Position numbers and translations under genes: made by a program. From Actinomycetes bacterium (GTDB lineage: Bacteria; Actinomycetota; Acidimicrobiia; Acidimicrobiales; RAAP-2), in assembly GCA_021787255.1 (NCBI GenBank), contig JAJYMD010000082.1, forward strand, positions 1 through 6,002: a stretch of 6,002 nt of DNA. The letters are read 5' to 3'. The notes under the pieces were generated by a model that saw nothing but the letters and a program-made list of their open reading frames with translations, was not told the origin of the DNA and did not search any database. This document shows, piece by piece, positions 5,941-6,002 of this stretch (positions are counted from its first letter, which is position 1; each line of letters opens with the position of its first letter).

Positions 5941-6002
5941 CCGCCCGCAGCCGCCCGCGGCGCCTCGCAGCCCTTCGGCCCCTCGGCCCGTCGCAGCCAC
6001 TC
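5941..6002 (+). other. C-rich 3' flank of aroE with degenerate repeats
   Basis: No gene or intrinsic terminator is visible in the 62 bases after the aroE stop. C is about twice as frequent as G on the + strand. Two adjacent 10-mers, CCGCCCGCAG (5941-5950) and CCGCCCGCGG (5951-5960), match at nine of ten positions, and the next ten match the first at seven. CGCAGCC recurs at 5946, 5966 and 5992. A C-rich, weakly structured stretch straight after a stop codon could be a Rho loading site, or simply the leader of the next gene, which lies outside the window. Either role is inference. Confidence 0.3.

Noticed and set aside
1..6002. A new defence, mobile or biosynthetic system
   Set aside because: Apart from two small membrane proteins that appear to be ordinary alaS neighbours, all coding space is taken by well-known housekeeping genes. 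No transposase, integrase, toxin-antitoxin pair, repeat array or attachment site is visible.

Overview
The window is a compact, very GC-rich stretch of what looks like a chromosomal housekeeping operon from a high-GC actinomycete. The gene order (a DUF948-like membrane protein, a small anchored protein, alaS, ruvX, mltG, aroE) is the one usually seen around alaS in Actinomycetota. The wording of AlaS and AroE (for example SASLIPHDPTVLFTIAGMVPFK and VIGDPVRHSLSP) suggests the Acidimicrobiia side of the phylum. That placement is from memory of the families, not from a search.

Layout. Bases 1-137 hold no gene I can support. They contain a perfect GC hairpin, an 8-bp direct repeat with 10-bp spacing and a -10-like hexamer placed so that transcription would begin at or beside the first GTG. 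Six genes follow, all on the + strand: a DUF948-like single-pass membrane protein (138-665), a 109-residue anchored basic protein (662-991), alanyl-tRNA synthetase (991-3570), the YqgF/RuvX nuclease (3567-4007), an MltG-type endolytic murein transglycosylase (4004-5080) and shikimate dehydrogenase (5077-5940). The last 62 bases are C-rich, with degenerate 10-bp repeats and no recognisable gene.

The genes work in different pathways: tRNA charging, 16S rRNA 5'-end maturation, glycan strand termination in the cell wall, and aromatic amino acid synthesis. They are tied together physically. With the starts chosen here, every gene begins with GTG and every junction is a stop/start overlap: GTGA four times and TAGTG once. 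No start has a convincing Shine-Dalgarno sequence. The likely picture is one mRNA whose first gene is read leaderless and whose later genes are read by termination-reinitiation. I found no mobile element, CRISPR array, tRNA, rRNA or defence system, and I do not think the window encodes a new system. The points worth a second look are the translation architecture, the anomalous tail of the first gene and the poorly known small second gene.
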